NCBI GenBank assembly: GCA_963762315.1
Contig: CAVXKO010000004.1
Span: 372,001-436,000, forward strand
DNA length: 64,000 nt
DNA from: RPQJ01 sp963762315
GTDB lineage: Bacteria; Pseudomonadota; Gammaproteobacteria; Steroidobacterales; Steroidobacteraceae
Direction: 5' to 3'
The notes under the pieces are model-generated. The model had not been told where the DNA came from. It saw only the letters and a program-made list of their open reading frames with translations, and searched no databases. The stretch's first letter is position 1; every line of letters starts with the position of its first letter. Shown here one piece after another: positions 26,201 through 34,913 of this stretch. A program made the translations under genes and the position numbers.

Positions 26201-29200
26201 CATCGACGCGTCGGCGAACAGCACGTGTCCCGCCAGGCGCTGGAACAGGGCTGCGTCCGATGCCGGGATGCAAAGGTGGCGCAACTGAACCTGCGCCTGG
26301 GTCCACGCCAGTGTACTGGCCCGCCCGAACGCGTTGGGGTCACGGTGCTTGTCGAGAAGGTCGAGCGCGTCCTGCCGCGAGGTTGCCGCAACCGTCCAAT
26401 AGGCCACGCGCACCGTTGCGCCAGCGGGCACCCGCACGCGGCAACGGAGCGCAAACACCGGATCCAGGACCGTACCGACAGTATTCGTGAGTCGCCGCCC
26501 GTCCATCATGGCGATCGGCATGCCGACTTCGTGGCCGCGGCCGAGGAACCGCGCGCGATCTGTCTCGTACTCGAGCGGTCCGGCCAGTTCGCCTTCGACG
26601 ACTGCCTGGTGAGCGACCCAGATGTCGGACTCATCCGGAGATCGCTTGCGCCGCGTGGCGAGCAGGGCACCGAAGCGGGCCACATATTCCGTCTGGACGA
26701 ACAGCTTGGAGAAGGCAGGGTGCGCAGCGTCTGCCGCCGGAGGTGCGAGCGCGAGTTCGGCGTACGACGTCACTTCCAGATCGTGCGTACGGTGGCTGGT
26801 ATTGGTGATCGAGAGGTGCCGGACCTCGGCATCGTCCTCGGGCGACACGATGATCTTCAGCCGCGTCGAAAAGTCCCGGTCCGTGCGCGCGATCTCGGCG
26901 CGGTCCTCGGTGAATGTCACGTCGTATGTCTCGGGCTCGGTCGCGCACGGCTGGTGACCGGCGGACCACACGCGACCGCTTTCGACATCACGCAGGAAGA
27001 CGTAGCTGCCGGAATCGTCGCGAGTAACGTCCTCGCGCCATCGTGTCACAGCGAGATCATGCCACCGGCTGTACCCCGAGCCGGCGGCCGTCACCATGAC
27101 CGTATAGCGGCCATTGGAGAGCAGGTGTGCCTGGGGTGTGGCGTCGCTTGCGGTGTGCAGCCGTCGCACCTCCGGGAGCGGCGTGTGGTCGATCCGCGCC
27201 GCCGTCCTCACTTCCTCGGCTCGCGGGTGCGCCACGGAGACGTCCCGCGGCGTGCGCTCCTGGAGCAGCAACTCCGTGGCGCGCACCTTCGGCTCGTCGT
27301 GGAACCGCGTTCGCATGATTCCGTCGAGCAGGACGTTCGCGATCGACACGATGGTCATGCCCTGGTGGTGAGCCATGTACGCGCGAACGAGCGCACCGTG
27401 CGCGCCGACGGGCAACCGGCTCGGCGTGTAGTCGATCGCTTCGTAGTAGCCGTAACGGCCGACGGCGCCCACGCCGGCCAGCCGGTCGAAATTGCGCGCC
27501 GCCTTTTCGGGCTCGACCATCGCGGCGAGGGCCGTCGCATACGGAGCGACGACGGTGTTCTCGCGCAATCCCCGCTTCAGCCCGAGGCCAGGCACCCCGA
27601 AATTCGAATACTGGTAGGTCAACTCGAGGTCTCGGGCATTGTAGGCGGACTCCGAGATGCCCCACGGCAAGCCGAGGCTGGCGCCGTACTCCATTTGCCG
27701 ACGGACGATCAGCCGGTTGGTCTGCTCGAGCAGGCTGCCCGTCGGGGTCTGCATGACCAGCGAGGGCATCAGGTATTCGAACATCGATCCCGACCACGAG
27801 ATGAGCGCCGCACCGTGCCCGATTGCGGTCACCGGCCGGCCGAGGCGGAACCAGTGGCGTGGGGCGATGTCGCCCTTGGCGATACCGACGAAACTCGCGA
27901 GCCGCGCTTCGGAGGCCAGCAGATCGTAGCAACTCGGGTCGAGCGTGCCGTCGGCGGCGCGGTAGCCGATGGACAGGAGCTTGCGTTGCGGATCGAGCAG
28001 GAAGCCGAACTGCATCGCGTCGGCCATGCCGTTCGCTGCGGCTTGCAGCCGGACCAGCCGCTCTTTCAATGCCGGAGCGCTAGCGGCGGGCAGCGCGAGG
28101 TCGCGGCGCCGGGAATCGATGGAGCGTCGCGTGGCGTCGGACCAGAAATGCAGGTCACCGTAGGTTTCCACACCGCCTTCGTGGACGAGCGTTCGCCCGA
28201 TGTCCGCGAGTGCGTCCGCGTTGCTCGAGGCGGCCTGCAGTCGCCCCGAATCTTCGCCTTCGATGGAAACGATTTCCTTCAACGCGGACTCGATCGCATC
28301 GAGGTGCTGCTCGAGTTGCGGCCGATGGATCGATTGCGTCGGAAGATGGGCAGGGAGCGTCAGCAGCGCCTGGCGCACTAGCTGCACGGAGTCGAGCGCG
28401 CCGGCTGCCGATGCCCCCGCGTCTGCGGGTTTCTCCTCCCACTCCCGTGCCGCGCTCGCCACCGTCATGAGGTGCGCCGCAAGATTGCCGCTGTCGACGG
28501 ACGAGATGTAACGCGGCTCCAGGGGACGCAGGTCCGACGTGTCGTACCAGTTGTAGAAATGGCCGCGGAACCGCTCCAGTCCGTTCATCGTCGCGAGGCA
28601 GCCCTCCAGCCGTTCCACGGCGTCGAGCGTGCCGATCCAGCCGAGATCGCGGGCGCTGACCGTGGCGAGCAGGTAGAGGCCGATGTTTGTGGGCGAAGTG
28701 CGATGTGCCAGGACAGGGCGCGGATCCTCCTGGAAGTTGTCCGGCGGCAGCATGTGGTCGCTGGCCGTCACGAAGGTCTCGAAATACCGCCACGTGCGCC
28801 TCGCGACCCGCCGAAACTCCCGGGCATCCGCGTCGGAAAGCACCAGTCGCCCCGTCACGGGCGGCAGACGACTGATCCAGAACGCGATCGCGGGTGATGC
28901 CAGCCAGAGGCCGATGAAAGGCGCCGCGATCCACGCGGTCTCGCCACGACCGGCGGCGACAAGCGCAGCCGCCAGCGTGATGGCGAGACCTCCGGTCATC
29001 TTGCGGTACGACTCCGCCAGGCCGAGCATTGCGCTGCGCGAACTCTGCGCGGCGGTGACCCATTCGAGCAGGTTTCTTCGGCTGACGAACAGGCGGAAGA
29101 GCGTGCGGCCGATGGCATCCGCCATCAGCCACGCCTGCGCCGGCAGGAAGACGACCTGGATGCTCATCTGGCGCACTGCCAGCAGCAGGTCGGTCGCGAG

Positions 29201-31915
29201 CGCTCGCAGGTGACTGCGTGGCGTGATACCCGCCCTGCTGGGCAGGATTGCCGCGACGACCGGCAGCAGGGAAGGCAAGGCAATCGTGGCGACCACGAAG
29301 GCGGTCCAGGCAATGGAGGCCTGCAATGGCAGGGTCCAGCCGAGGATGAGTGCTGCGACGCTCGCGGGTGCCGTCAGGGTGCGGCGCAGGTTGTCGAGCA
29401 TCTTCCAGGAGCCAATCAGTGCCAGGCTGCTGTGCCTCCTGTTCTCGCCGGCAGCATCGCGCCTTCCGAGCAGCCACGGCAGCAACTGCCAATCGCCCCG
29501 CGCCCAGCGGTGCAGTCGAGCTGCTGCGACGTCGTACCGGTGCGGGAACTCCTCGACGACCTCGACATCGGACGCGAGTCCCGCGCGTGCGTAGATGCCT
29601 TCGAACAGGTCGTGGCTGAGCAGCGTGCCGTCGGCCGCGCGACCGGCGAGCGCCGACTCGAAGGCATCGATGTCGTAGATTCCCTTGCCGGCATAGGATC
29701 CTTCGCCGAAGAGGTCCTGGTACACGTCGGAAATGGCGGCGGCATACGGATCGAGGCCGGGCGTACTCGAAACGATTCGCTGGAAGAGCGAGCCCTCGTG
29801 TTCGGTCGGCAGCGACGGCGTGACGCGCGGCTGCAACACCGCATAGCCCTCGATCACGCGGCCGGTGGCCGCATCGAACCGCGGGCGGTTCAGCGGATGA
29901 GACAGCTTGCCGATCAGGCGCCGCGCCGCGCCCCGCGGGAGCCGCGTGTCGGCATCGAGCGTGATCACGTACCGCACGTCGGCAGGAACGCCGTCCGGAA
30001 GCTTGTGCGCTCCGATGAAGCTCGTGTCGGTGGCGCCTCGGAGGAGACGGTTCAGTTCGTGCAGCTTGCCGCGTTTTCGCTCCCAGCCCATCCACCGGCG
30101 CTCCGTGGCGCTCCAGAGTCGGCGTCGGTGCAGGAGGATGAAGCGCTCGCCGGTGGGCGCGGGGCCGTGGAGTCGATTGAGCCGAGCGATCCCGCGGATG
30201 GCCGTCTCGAGGAGTGCATCGTCGCCGGCCTGGTGCTCCGTGTCCGCATCGACCCAGTCGGAGAGCAATGCAAAATGCAGCTCGCCTTCCGGAGAAGCCA
30301 GGAAGTGAATTTCGAGCCGCTCGATCTCTGCGTCGATCGTCGCCGTTGATGTCAGCAGGGTCGGCACCGCCACGACGGTCCGTAGTTCCGGCGGGACACC
30401 TTCGCGCAACGCAAGGCCCGGCAGCACCTTGGCGCCGAATCCGAGGGTAACCGCGCGATTGACGAACGCGACGGCGATCTCGAGCGCGGGCAGGAAGCCG
30501 AGCAGGCCGAGCAGGGCGAACTGCCGGCCGGACAGCGGGTACTCGCGCAGTGCGAGCAGCGCCAGCGCGAGCATGCCGAGCGCGGAGACGACGATGGCGC
30601 CGACGTAATGGCCGGCTCCGTGGCGCATGATCCAGCGGGCCAACGCCTGGCGCAGCGGCGCCCGGTACCCGGTCTGCGCCTCGAATGCGCGACGCCCGGA
30701 GCCGATCAGGTAGTAGCCCGGGTCCCTTTCGTGCTCCGTATGTCCCGGTGCCTCGTGCGCCGCCTCCAGCGCCGCCTGCGTGATCTCGATCTCGGTGTGG
30801 CTCGACCGGCGCGCGAGGTCCTCGATCGCCGTGCGGTACAGATTGCGAGTCGCAAAATCCATCTGCGAGAAATCGCTGCCCGCCCGCAGCTGGTCGTCGA
30901 CGAGGCTCACGCCCTCGAAGAACTCCGACCAGTCGAGTTCGGATATCAGTCGCATGCTCGTGATGATGTTGCGCACCGTCACACTGGAGACGCCCTGGCG
31001 CTGGTGTTCCTCGCGCACGACCGTCTCGATCGTCGTGCCGGTCTTCTCCACCCGGACCTCCAGCCAGTCGAGCGACGGCATCACCTGCGGATCCTGGTCG
31101 CGAAGGCGCTGCGCGAGTTGAACGATGAACGATGCCGACAGGGTGGAATCCGCGGCGTGACGGTTGGTCAACGCTGCCGGCTCGGCGGCGTGTCCGTTGA
31201 CGCCGAGCAGCCGGTCGGCGACATCATCCGCCTCCTTGCGCGCCGCGCTGCGTGACACGATGCGATGGGCGGCGCGGCGCAGGTTCTCGACGAGCACGAT
31301 GCGCAGGGTGATTGCAATGGCCCAAAGCTCGCCGATCGTCAGGGGTTGCACGCCCTGGTACGCGCGCACGAACCTCCGCAGCGAATCGGGCTCGAAATGG
31401 CTGTCGGTGTGCGCCGTATAGGCCCAGGCCAGGCCGAAGACGCGTGGATACCCCGTGAAGGGGCCGCCAGCGAGCTTCGGCAACAGGCGATAGAAGCCCG
31501 GCGGCAGATCCTCGCGAATCTCCCGAATCTGCGTCTCGACCAGGTGGTAATTGTCGAGCAGCCATTCGGCCGCGGGGGTCGCGTCGCGGCCTTCACCCAC
31601 GGACTTCGCGATGGCGCGATAGGCGCCGAGCAGCACCGCCTCGTTGTCGCTCAGACGCACGCTGAGCGGAGGGCGGCGCACAGGATTCGACGTCACCTGC
31701 TGGGCAACCGCGAGGCTGGCCGCATGCTGCTCGAGACGCTCGATGCTGAAGAGCTCGTCGCGGATGACTTCGTCGTTGTCCCATGGAGACACTCGCGCCA
31801 AGCGTCCCCATGCTCCCGGGACGGCTGGACGCGCGCGTGAATTGAGCAACCAGGCTGGTCGCAAGATGATCGACTCCCGCAGTGGAGGTGCCGGTGACCA
31901 AAGCCATCGGGCCAT
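23276..31915 (-). CDS. ndvB: cyclic beta-1,2-glucan synthase (NdvB/CgsA-like; GT84 plus GH94-like)
   Basis: 2,879 residues, close to the roughly 2,830-2,870 of Rhizobium NdvB. It polymerises UDP-glucose into beta-1,2-glucan, trims and cyclises it for periplasmic osmoadaptation and surface functions. Order: N-terminal region with DELFSIERLEQHA (about 55); membrane helices near 440-490; GT84 domain with ITLDADTRLPRG near 655; further helix groups near 850-890 and 975-1015; two long beta-sandwich/glucoamylase-like regions; and a C-terminal GH94-phosphorylase-like domain with GTGDWNDGMNRVG near 2,555. Start ATG 31915; a GTG at 31789 is a plausible alternative. No exporter (ndvA) gene is adjacent. 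The frame is unbroken over 8.6 kb. Confidence 0.92.
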   Translation of the reverse strand: MARWLWSPAPPLRESIILRPAWLLNSRARPAVPGAWGRLARVSPWDNDEVIRDELFSIERLEQHAASLAVAQQVTSNPVRRPPLSVRLSDNEAVLLGAYRAIAKSVGEGRDATPAAEWLLDNYHLVETQIREIREDLPPGFYRLLPKLAGGPFTGYPRVFGLAWAYTAHTDSHFEPDSLRRFVRAYQGVQPLTIGELWAIAITLRIVLVENLRRAAHRIVSRSAARKEADDVADRLLGVNGHAAEPAALTNRHAADSTLSASFIVQLAQRLRDQDPQVMPSLDWLEVRVEKTGTTIETVVREEHQRQGVSSVTVRNIITSMRLISELDWSEFFEGVSLVDDQLRAGSDFSQMDFATRNLYRTAIEDLARRSSHTEIEITQAALEAAHEAPGHTEHERDPGYYLIGSGRRAFEAQTGYRAPLRQALARWIMRHGAGHYVGAIVVSALGMLALALLALREYPLSGRQFALLGLLGFLPALEIAVAFVNRAVTLGFGAKVLPGLALREGVPPELRTVVAVPTLLTSTATIDAEIERLEIHFLASPEGELHFALLSDWVDADTEHQAGDDALLETAIRGIARLNRLHGPAPTGERFILLHRRRLWSATERRWMGWERKRGKLHELNRLLRGATDTSFIGAHKLPDGVPADVRYVITLDADTRLPRGAARRLIGKLSHPLNRPRFDAATGRVIEGYAVLQPRVTPSLPTEHEGSLFQRIVSSTPGLDPYAAAISDVYQDLFGEGSYAGKGIYDIDAFESALAGRAADGTLLSHDLFEGIYARAGLASDVEVVEEFPHRYDVAAARLHRWARGDWQLLPWLLGRRDAAGENRRHSSLALIGSWKMLDNLRRTLTAPASVAALILGWTLPLQASIAWTAFVVATIALPSLLPVVAAILPSRAGITPRSHLRALATDLLLAVRQMSIQVVFLPAQAWLMADAIGRTLFRLFVSRRNLLEWVTAAQSSRSAMLGLAESYRKMTGGLAITLAAALVAAGRGETAWIAAPFIGLWLASPAIAFWISRLPPVTGRLVLSDADAREFRRVARRTWRYFETFVTASDHMLPPDNFQEDPRPVLAHRTSPTNIGLYLLATVSARDLGWIGTLDAVERLEGCLATMNGLERFRGHFYNWYDTSDLRPLEPRYISSVDSGNLAAHLMTVASAAREWEEKPADAGASAAGALDSVQLVRQALLTLPAHLPTQSIHRPQLEQHLDAIESALKEIVSIEGEDSGRLQAASSNADALADIGRTLVHEGGVETYGDLHFWSDATRRSIDSRRRDLALPAASAPALKERLVRLQAAANGMADAMQFGFLLDPQRKLLSIGYRAADGTLDPSCYDLLASEARLASFVGIAKGDIAPRHWFRLGRPVTAIGHGAALISWSGSMFEYLMPSLVMQTPTGSLLEQTNRLIVRRQMEYGASLGLPWGISESAYNARDLELTYQYSNFGVPGLGLKRGLRENTVVAPYATALAAMVEPEKAARNFDRLAGVGAVGRYGYYEAIDYTPSRLPVGAHGALVRAYMAHHQGMTIVSIANVLLDGIMRTRFHDEPKVRATELLLQERTPRDVSVAHPRAEEVRTAARIDHTPLPEVRRLHTASDATPQAHLLSNGRYTVMVTAAGSGYSRWHDLAVTRWREDVTRDDSGSYVFLRDVESGRVWSAGHQPCATEPETYDVTFTEDRAEIARTDRDFSTRLKIIVSPEDDAEVRHLSITNTSHRTHDLEVTSYAELALAPPAADAAHPAFSKLFVQTEYVARFGALLATRRKRSPDESDIWVAHQAVVEGELAGPLEYETDRARFLGRGHEVGMPIAMMDGRRLTNTVGTVLDPVFALRCRVRVPAGATVRVAYWTVAATSRQDALDLLDKHRDPNAFGRASTLAWTQAQVQLRHLCIPASDAALFQRLAGHVLFADASMRPSSSTLRRGGATPSALWSQGISGDLPIVLLKIDDLDDIAIARQLLQAHEYWRMKQLAVDLVILNDRGASYEQDLQSALEALYRMNPSRGPIALGRARGSVFIRRADLMAPSTRDALASVARVVLTAQHGSLAEQLDRARKIPFTVQTRSLPRGARLDSVAVGPSPQALEFFNGLGGFAADGKEYVVLPGPGQVTPAPWINVVANPSFGFQVAAEGSGYTWSLNSRENQLTPWSNDPVTDRPGDAVYVRDDETGELWGPTAAPIHDAAAFHCAHHGAGYSRFEHESHGIALDLLMFVPPVDPIRISRLTIRNTSGRLRRLSITAYVEWVLGPSRPASAPFIVTDIDVTTGAMFAQNPWNATSNGRVAFVDLAGRQTAWTADRREFLGRHGNLAGPAALLGSRPLSGRVGAGLDPCAALQTSIELEPNATTEVVFFLGDAADAASAQALLHHYRSADLDEVLRSVVDHWSTILDTVQVKTPDRAMDILLNRWSLYQTIVCRLYARSAFYQASGAYGFRDQLQDVMALAVSRPDLTRAHLLRAAGRQFAAGDVQHWWLPPAGVGVRTRISDDAVWLAYATAHYVATTGDTTVLNSCEPFIEGQALRAGEHDAFFQPSIADEAPSLFEHCARALDKSLAVGAHGLPLFGTGDWNDGMNRVGELGRGESIWLGWFLYATLAEFIPLALSHHDPARAARWSAHAAALQAALERDGWDGDWYRRGYFDDGTPLGSATSDECRIDSIAQSWSVLSGAADVARATQAMAAVDRQLIERDTGLALLFAPPFDRTSLEPGYIKGYPPGIRENGGQYTHAATWSVMAFARLGQGEKAMELFSLLNPINRSTTRTDAHRYKVEPYVVAADIYSVTPHVGRGGWTWYTGSAGWLYRAGLESILGFRLQGERLQLSPCIPGHWPGFEIVYRHRTTRYEISVANVDGANRGTARIELDGQFLPDGSTAIPLVDDGEVHRVRVTVGRVLR

Positions 31916-32089
31916 CGGTGCCGAGGCTGCAAGTATGTGTTGCCGTCACGCCGCGGGATGTTCGCTACCGTACAGACGGTTTGCGGGCGGCTGCTAACCT
32001 CGTCTTGAATCGCTCGTCGGCCCTGGTTTCAAACGTTGCGGCATGTCGAGCGGCATCGAAACGCGAAATCCTGAAGGAAAAAGCTGTAC

Positions 32090-32716
32090 ATGAGTACCAA
32101 TCGATCCGAAGTGTATCCGGACGCCCGGCACGTTCTTCCGGCGCTTCCGTATGACCGCGGCGCTTTGCAGTCGGTCATTTCGGAAAAGACCGTCGACCTG
32201 CACTACGGAAAGCACCATAAAGGTTACGTGGACAAGCTGAACCAGCTCGTCATCGGGACCGAGTATTCGGGCGAGTCCCTCGAGCGGATCGTGACCCTTA
32301 CGGCAGGGCGCCCGCAATCCGTGGAGATCTACTCGTGCGCGGCGCAGGCATGGAACCATGCGTTCTACTGGAAGAGCCTGCGTCCGAACGGTGGAGGCCA
32401 ACCGCCGTTTGAGCTCAGGCAGCGGATCGACGCGGCCTTCGGCAGTTTCGACGCCTGCAAGCGTGCCTTCACCGCGGCGGCCGTCTCGCAGTTTGGCAGC
32501 GGCTGGGCGTGGCTCGTCCTCGACGGCGACAGACTCGCCGTCACCAAGACGTCGAACGCCGACGTCCCCTGGACGGCAGGAATGAAGCCCTTGCTGACGA
32601 TCGACGTCTGGGAACACGCGTACTACGTCGATTACGAAAACCGGCGCTCGGAGTACGTCGACGCCGTGCTCGACAAGCTGATCAACTGGGAATTTGCTCT
32701 GCAGAACATCGGTTAG
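32090..32716 (+). CDS. sodB: superoxide dismutase, Fe/Mn family
   Basis: 208-residue cytosolic enzyme dismutating superoxide to peroxide and oxygen. The four metal ligands are His38 (DLHYGKHH), His90 (AWNHAFYW), Asp172 and His176 (DVWEHAYY). There is no signal peptide. The SQFGSGWAWLV block is typical of the family. Which metal it uses is not certain from sequence alone. It is divergent from the glucan synthase (174 bp between the starts) and followed 21 nt later by a tiny membrane-protein gene, so it heads a short stress operon. Confidence 0.95.
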   Translation: MSTNRSEVYPDARHVLPALPYDRGALQSVISEKTVDLHYGKHHKGYVDKLNQLVIGTEYSGESLERIVTLTAGRPQSVEIYSCAAQAWNHAFYWKSLRPNGGGQPPFELRQRIDAAFGSFDACKRAFTAAAVSQFGSGWAWLVLDGDRLAVTKTSNADVPWTAGMKPLLTIDVWEHAYYVDYENRRSEYVDAVLDKLINWEFALQNIG

Positions 32717-32737
32717 GTTCACGGAAGGAGAACTCAA

Positions 32738-32884
32738 ATGCTCGAAACCATCGCCATCCTCCTCCTCATCCTCTGGCTGCTCGGCCTGGTCAGCTCCTAT
32801 ACGCTGGGCGGGTTCATCCACGTGCTGTTGATCCTCGCCATCGTAGTCATCGCGATTCGCGTCATTCAGGGCCGCAGGGTCTGA
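32738..32884 (+). CDS. small membrane protein, lmo0937/DUF5670 family
   Basis: A 48-residue protein with two hydrophobic helices separated by YTLGGFIHVLL. The pattern LETIAILLLILWLLGLVSSYTLGG is that of the lmo0937-family proteins found across many bacteria next to CsbD, BON and other stress genes. A GGAGAA ribosome site lies 6 nt before the ATG. The function is not known. It begins 21 nt after sodB and 17 nt before the next small gene. Confidence 0.85.
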   Translation: MLETIAILLLILWLLGLVSSYTLGGFIHVLLILAIVVIAIRVIQGRRV

Positions 32885-32901
32885 CGGCGAGGGGAACGCA
32901 C

Positions 32902-33123
32902 ATGGGCGGAATCAAGATCGCCGCAATCGTGTTGATGGCCGCTGGGGTCCTGGCGCTGGCCTTTGGTGGGTTCAGTTACACCAAGGAGACCCATTCGGCC
33001 AAAATCGGGTCGCTCGAGTTGTCCGTAAAGGACCGGGAGACCGTGAACGTTCCCGTCTGGGCAGGACTGGGAATGATTCTGATCGGCGGGGTACTGCTGG
33101 TTGCCGGCGGCAGGCAACGCTAG
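32902..33123 (+). CDS. small two-helix membrane protein, unknown function
   Basis: 73 residues. The N-terminal helix KIAAIVLMAAGVLALAFGGF is followed by a polar segment (SYTKETHSAKIGSLELSVKDRETVNVP) and a second helix (VWAGLGMILIGGVLLVAGG). It resembles widespread DUF3185-like small membrane proteins but I cannot fix the family. GAGGGGAA precedes the ATG. It is the third gene of the sodB transcript. The 76 bp after it hold nothing notable. Confidence 0.75.
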   Translation: MGGIKIAAIVLMAAGVLALAFGGFSYTKETHSAKIGSLELSVKDRETVNVPVWAGLGMILIGGVLLVAGGRQR

Positions 33124-33199
33124 GCGGAGAAGTCCGACGAACTGCGGGGCGTGAAATCCCGAATGACGCGGGACCTGCGCCCACGCCGATAATCCGGCC

Positions 33200-34324
33200 A
33201 TGACGGCACGGATCGTGTTCCTGGTCCCTGGATTCTTCGGGTTCACGTCGGTCGGCGCCGTGAGCTATTTCGACGACGTGGAGCAGGCGCTGGCCGATGC
33301 CCTCGCGCGGCGCGGCGTCGCTGCCCGCATCGTGCGGTGCGCGACCCAGCCCACGGGGTCCATCCCGCGCCGGGCCGATGCCCTGCGTCGGCAGGTGCTG
33401 GACAGCGGGGCCGGGCGGGCGCGAGAACTGCACTTCGTCGGCCATTCCACGGGCGGACTCGACGTGCGCGTGCTGCTGACGCCCGGCGCGAGGATCGCGC
33501 GTGGCAATTCCAGCGAACGCATCGCGAGGCTGACGAGAACCGCCATTTCAGTCGCCACCCCGCACCATGGCACGCCTCTTGCCAATCATTTCATTACGGC
33601 GCAAGGACAAACGCTGCTGCTGGTGCTGAGCGCGCTGGCGACGTCCGGGCCCGGGCGTGGCGCGATCCTCGCTGCCGCTCAGGCCGTGGGCCTGCTGGTG
33701 CGCCTCGACGACTGGCTCGGACGGACGGAAACACCGCTCGATCGGATCGCCGCAGGCGTGCTGCGCAAGATCCGATTCAACCGTCGCAGCGCGGTCTGGA
33801 AATACCTTGACGAAATCGAGCAAGACCAGGGTGCCGTCCTGCAATTGACGCCGGAAGGCATGGCGCTTTTCGACGCAGCCGTTGTGGATCGCGCCGGGAT
33901 CGACTACGGCTGTGTGGTCGCGGGAGTGCCCGAACCGCGCGAGCGCTTTCGAGTCAAGGACTTCGTGGATCCGCAATACCTGGCGCTGCGCTCGTTATTC
34001 CGGTTGTTGCACGCCCTGACGTCGCAGTTGCACCCTCGGTACCCGTATTCGAAGCCTACTCGGGCCATGCAGCGGCGGCTCGACCGCGGGCTGGGTTTCA
34101 AGACGACTTCGGCGACCAGCGACGGCGTCGTGCCAACACTCAGCCAACTCCACGGCCGCCTCCTGCATGTCGCACGCGCCGATCACTTGGACGTGGTCGG
34201 ACACTACACGCTGGCGGGCGGCAAGGCCGGGGACTGGCTGCCCTCGGGCGCCGGATTCACGCGCGACGCATTCGATGCGACGTGGAGCGCCGTTGCTGCG
34301 AGCATCGCTCGCGCCGTGGTGTAG
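33200..34324 (+). CDS. alpha/beta hydrolase, lipase-like
   Basis: 374 residues, no signal peptide. It starts with a hydrophobic strand and oxyanion-type motif (IVFLVPGFFGF). The nucleophile elbow is FVGHSTGGLD near residue 78, followed by SVATPHHGTPLA, a motif common in triacylglycerol lipases and PGAP1-like esterases. A candidate catalytic His lies in the ADHLDVVGHY block near 330. It is probably a cytosolic esterase or lipase; the substrate is unknown. It is convergent with the small gene at 34334. Confidence 0.82.
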   Translation: MTARIVFLVPGFFGFTSVGAVSYFDDVEQALADALARRGVAARIVRCATQPTGSIPRRADALRRQVLDSGAGRARELHFVGHSTGGLDVRVLLTPGARIARGNSSERIARLTRTAISVATPHHGTPLANHFITAQGQTLLLVLSALATSGPGRGAILAAAQAVGLLVRLDDWLGRTETPLDRIAAGVLRKIRFNRRSAVWKYLDEIEQDQGAVLQLTPEGMALFDAAVVDRAGIDYGCVVAGVPEPRERFRVKDFVDPQYLALRSLFRLLHALTSQLHPRYPYSKPTRAMQRRLDRGLGFKTTSATSDGVVPTLSQLHGRLLHVARADHLDVVGHYTLAGGKAGDWLPSGAGFTRDAFDATWSAVAASIARAVV

Positions 34325-34333
34325 GGTCCGACG

Positions 34334-34738
34334 CTAGACGGGTCCACTCGCAGTACGAGGCCCGCGCGTTCGAGCGAGTACTCGATTGCGCCGCATTTCG
34401 GCACGCAGGGAGCGGTAGCTCAGTGTCAGTCCGAGGATGGTCAGCACGAACATCAGGATTGCCGACGCGAACACGGCCAATCCCCACACGGGTGAACTCG
34501 ATTCGTCCATGGGCCATTCCATCGCGCGCTGTTCTGCGCTGACGTTTTCCCAGTCGAAGTGTCCGCCCGGTCGCTTCGTCGTCGTGGCGCCGAACCCGAC
34601 CAAGTGATCGGCTGGCCGTCCGGTTGGCCGCTCGCCCATGACGGGCGTGGGTTCCGCCGGTCCCGGGCCGTCTGCCATCGCAGTCGATGCAAGGAGCGCC
34701 ATCAGGGCGGCGTTCGATATCCAACGAAGTCTGGTCAT
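34334..34738 (-). CDS. exported small protein with C-terminal membrane helix, unknown function
   Basis: 134 residues from the ATG at 34738, which gives a signal peptide (RLRWISNAALMALLASTAMA). The mature part is Pro/Gly-rich and hydrophilic, then a single helix (VWGLAVFASAILMFVLTILGLTLSY, about 88-112) and a basic tail (RAEMRRNRVLARTRG). This implies a protein anchored in the inner membrane with a short periplasmic domain and cytoplasmic tail. I recognise no family. Confidence 0.6.
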   Translation of the reverse strand: MTRLRWISNAALMALLASTAMADGPGPAEPTPVMGERPTGRPADHLVGFGATTTKRPGGHFDWENVSAEQRAMEWPMDESSSPVWGLAVFASAILMFVLTILGLTLSYRSLRAEMRRNRVLARTRGPRTASGPV

Positions 34739-34913
34739 GGTCTCTGGTCGTCCGGATTCGGCGTTGCAGGGCTGCAGCACGGGCAACCCGTCCCTGCGTC
34801 CGCCACCACGTATAGGGTGCAATGCGCGAAGTGTCGGTACGCTTGCACACTTACAGGGGCGCCGCGGGCCCTGCGACTCGCGCAGGGCCGGTGGATGCGG
34901 GCAGATCAGCGGA

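Noticed and set aside
25034..28381. A 1,115-codon open frame on the plus strand inside the glucan synthase gene
   Set aside because: It is the mirror of a very GC-rich real gene whose motifs lie on the minus strand, and its translation shows no recognisable domain.
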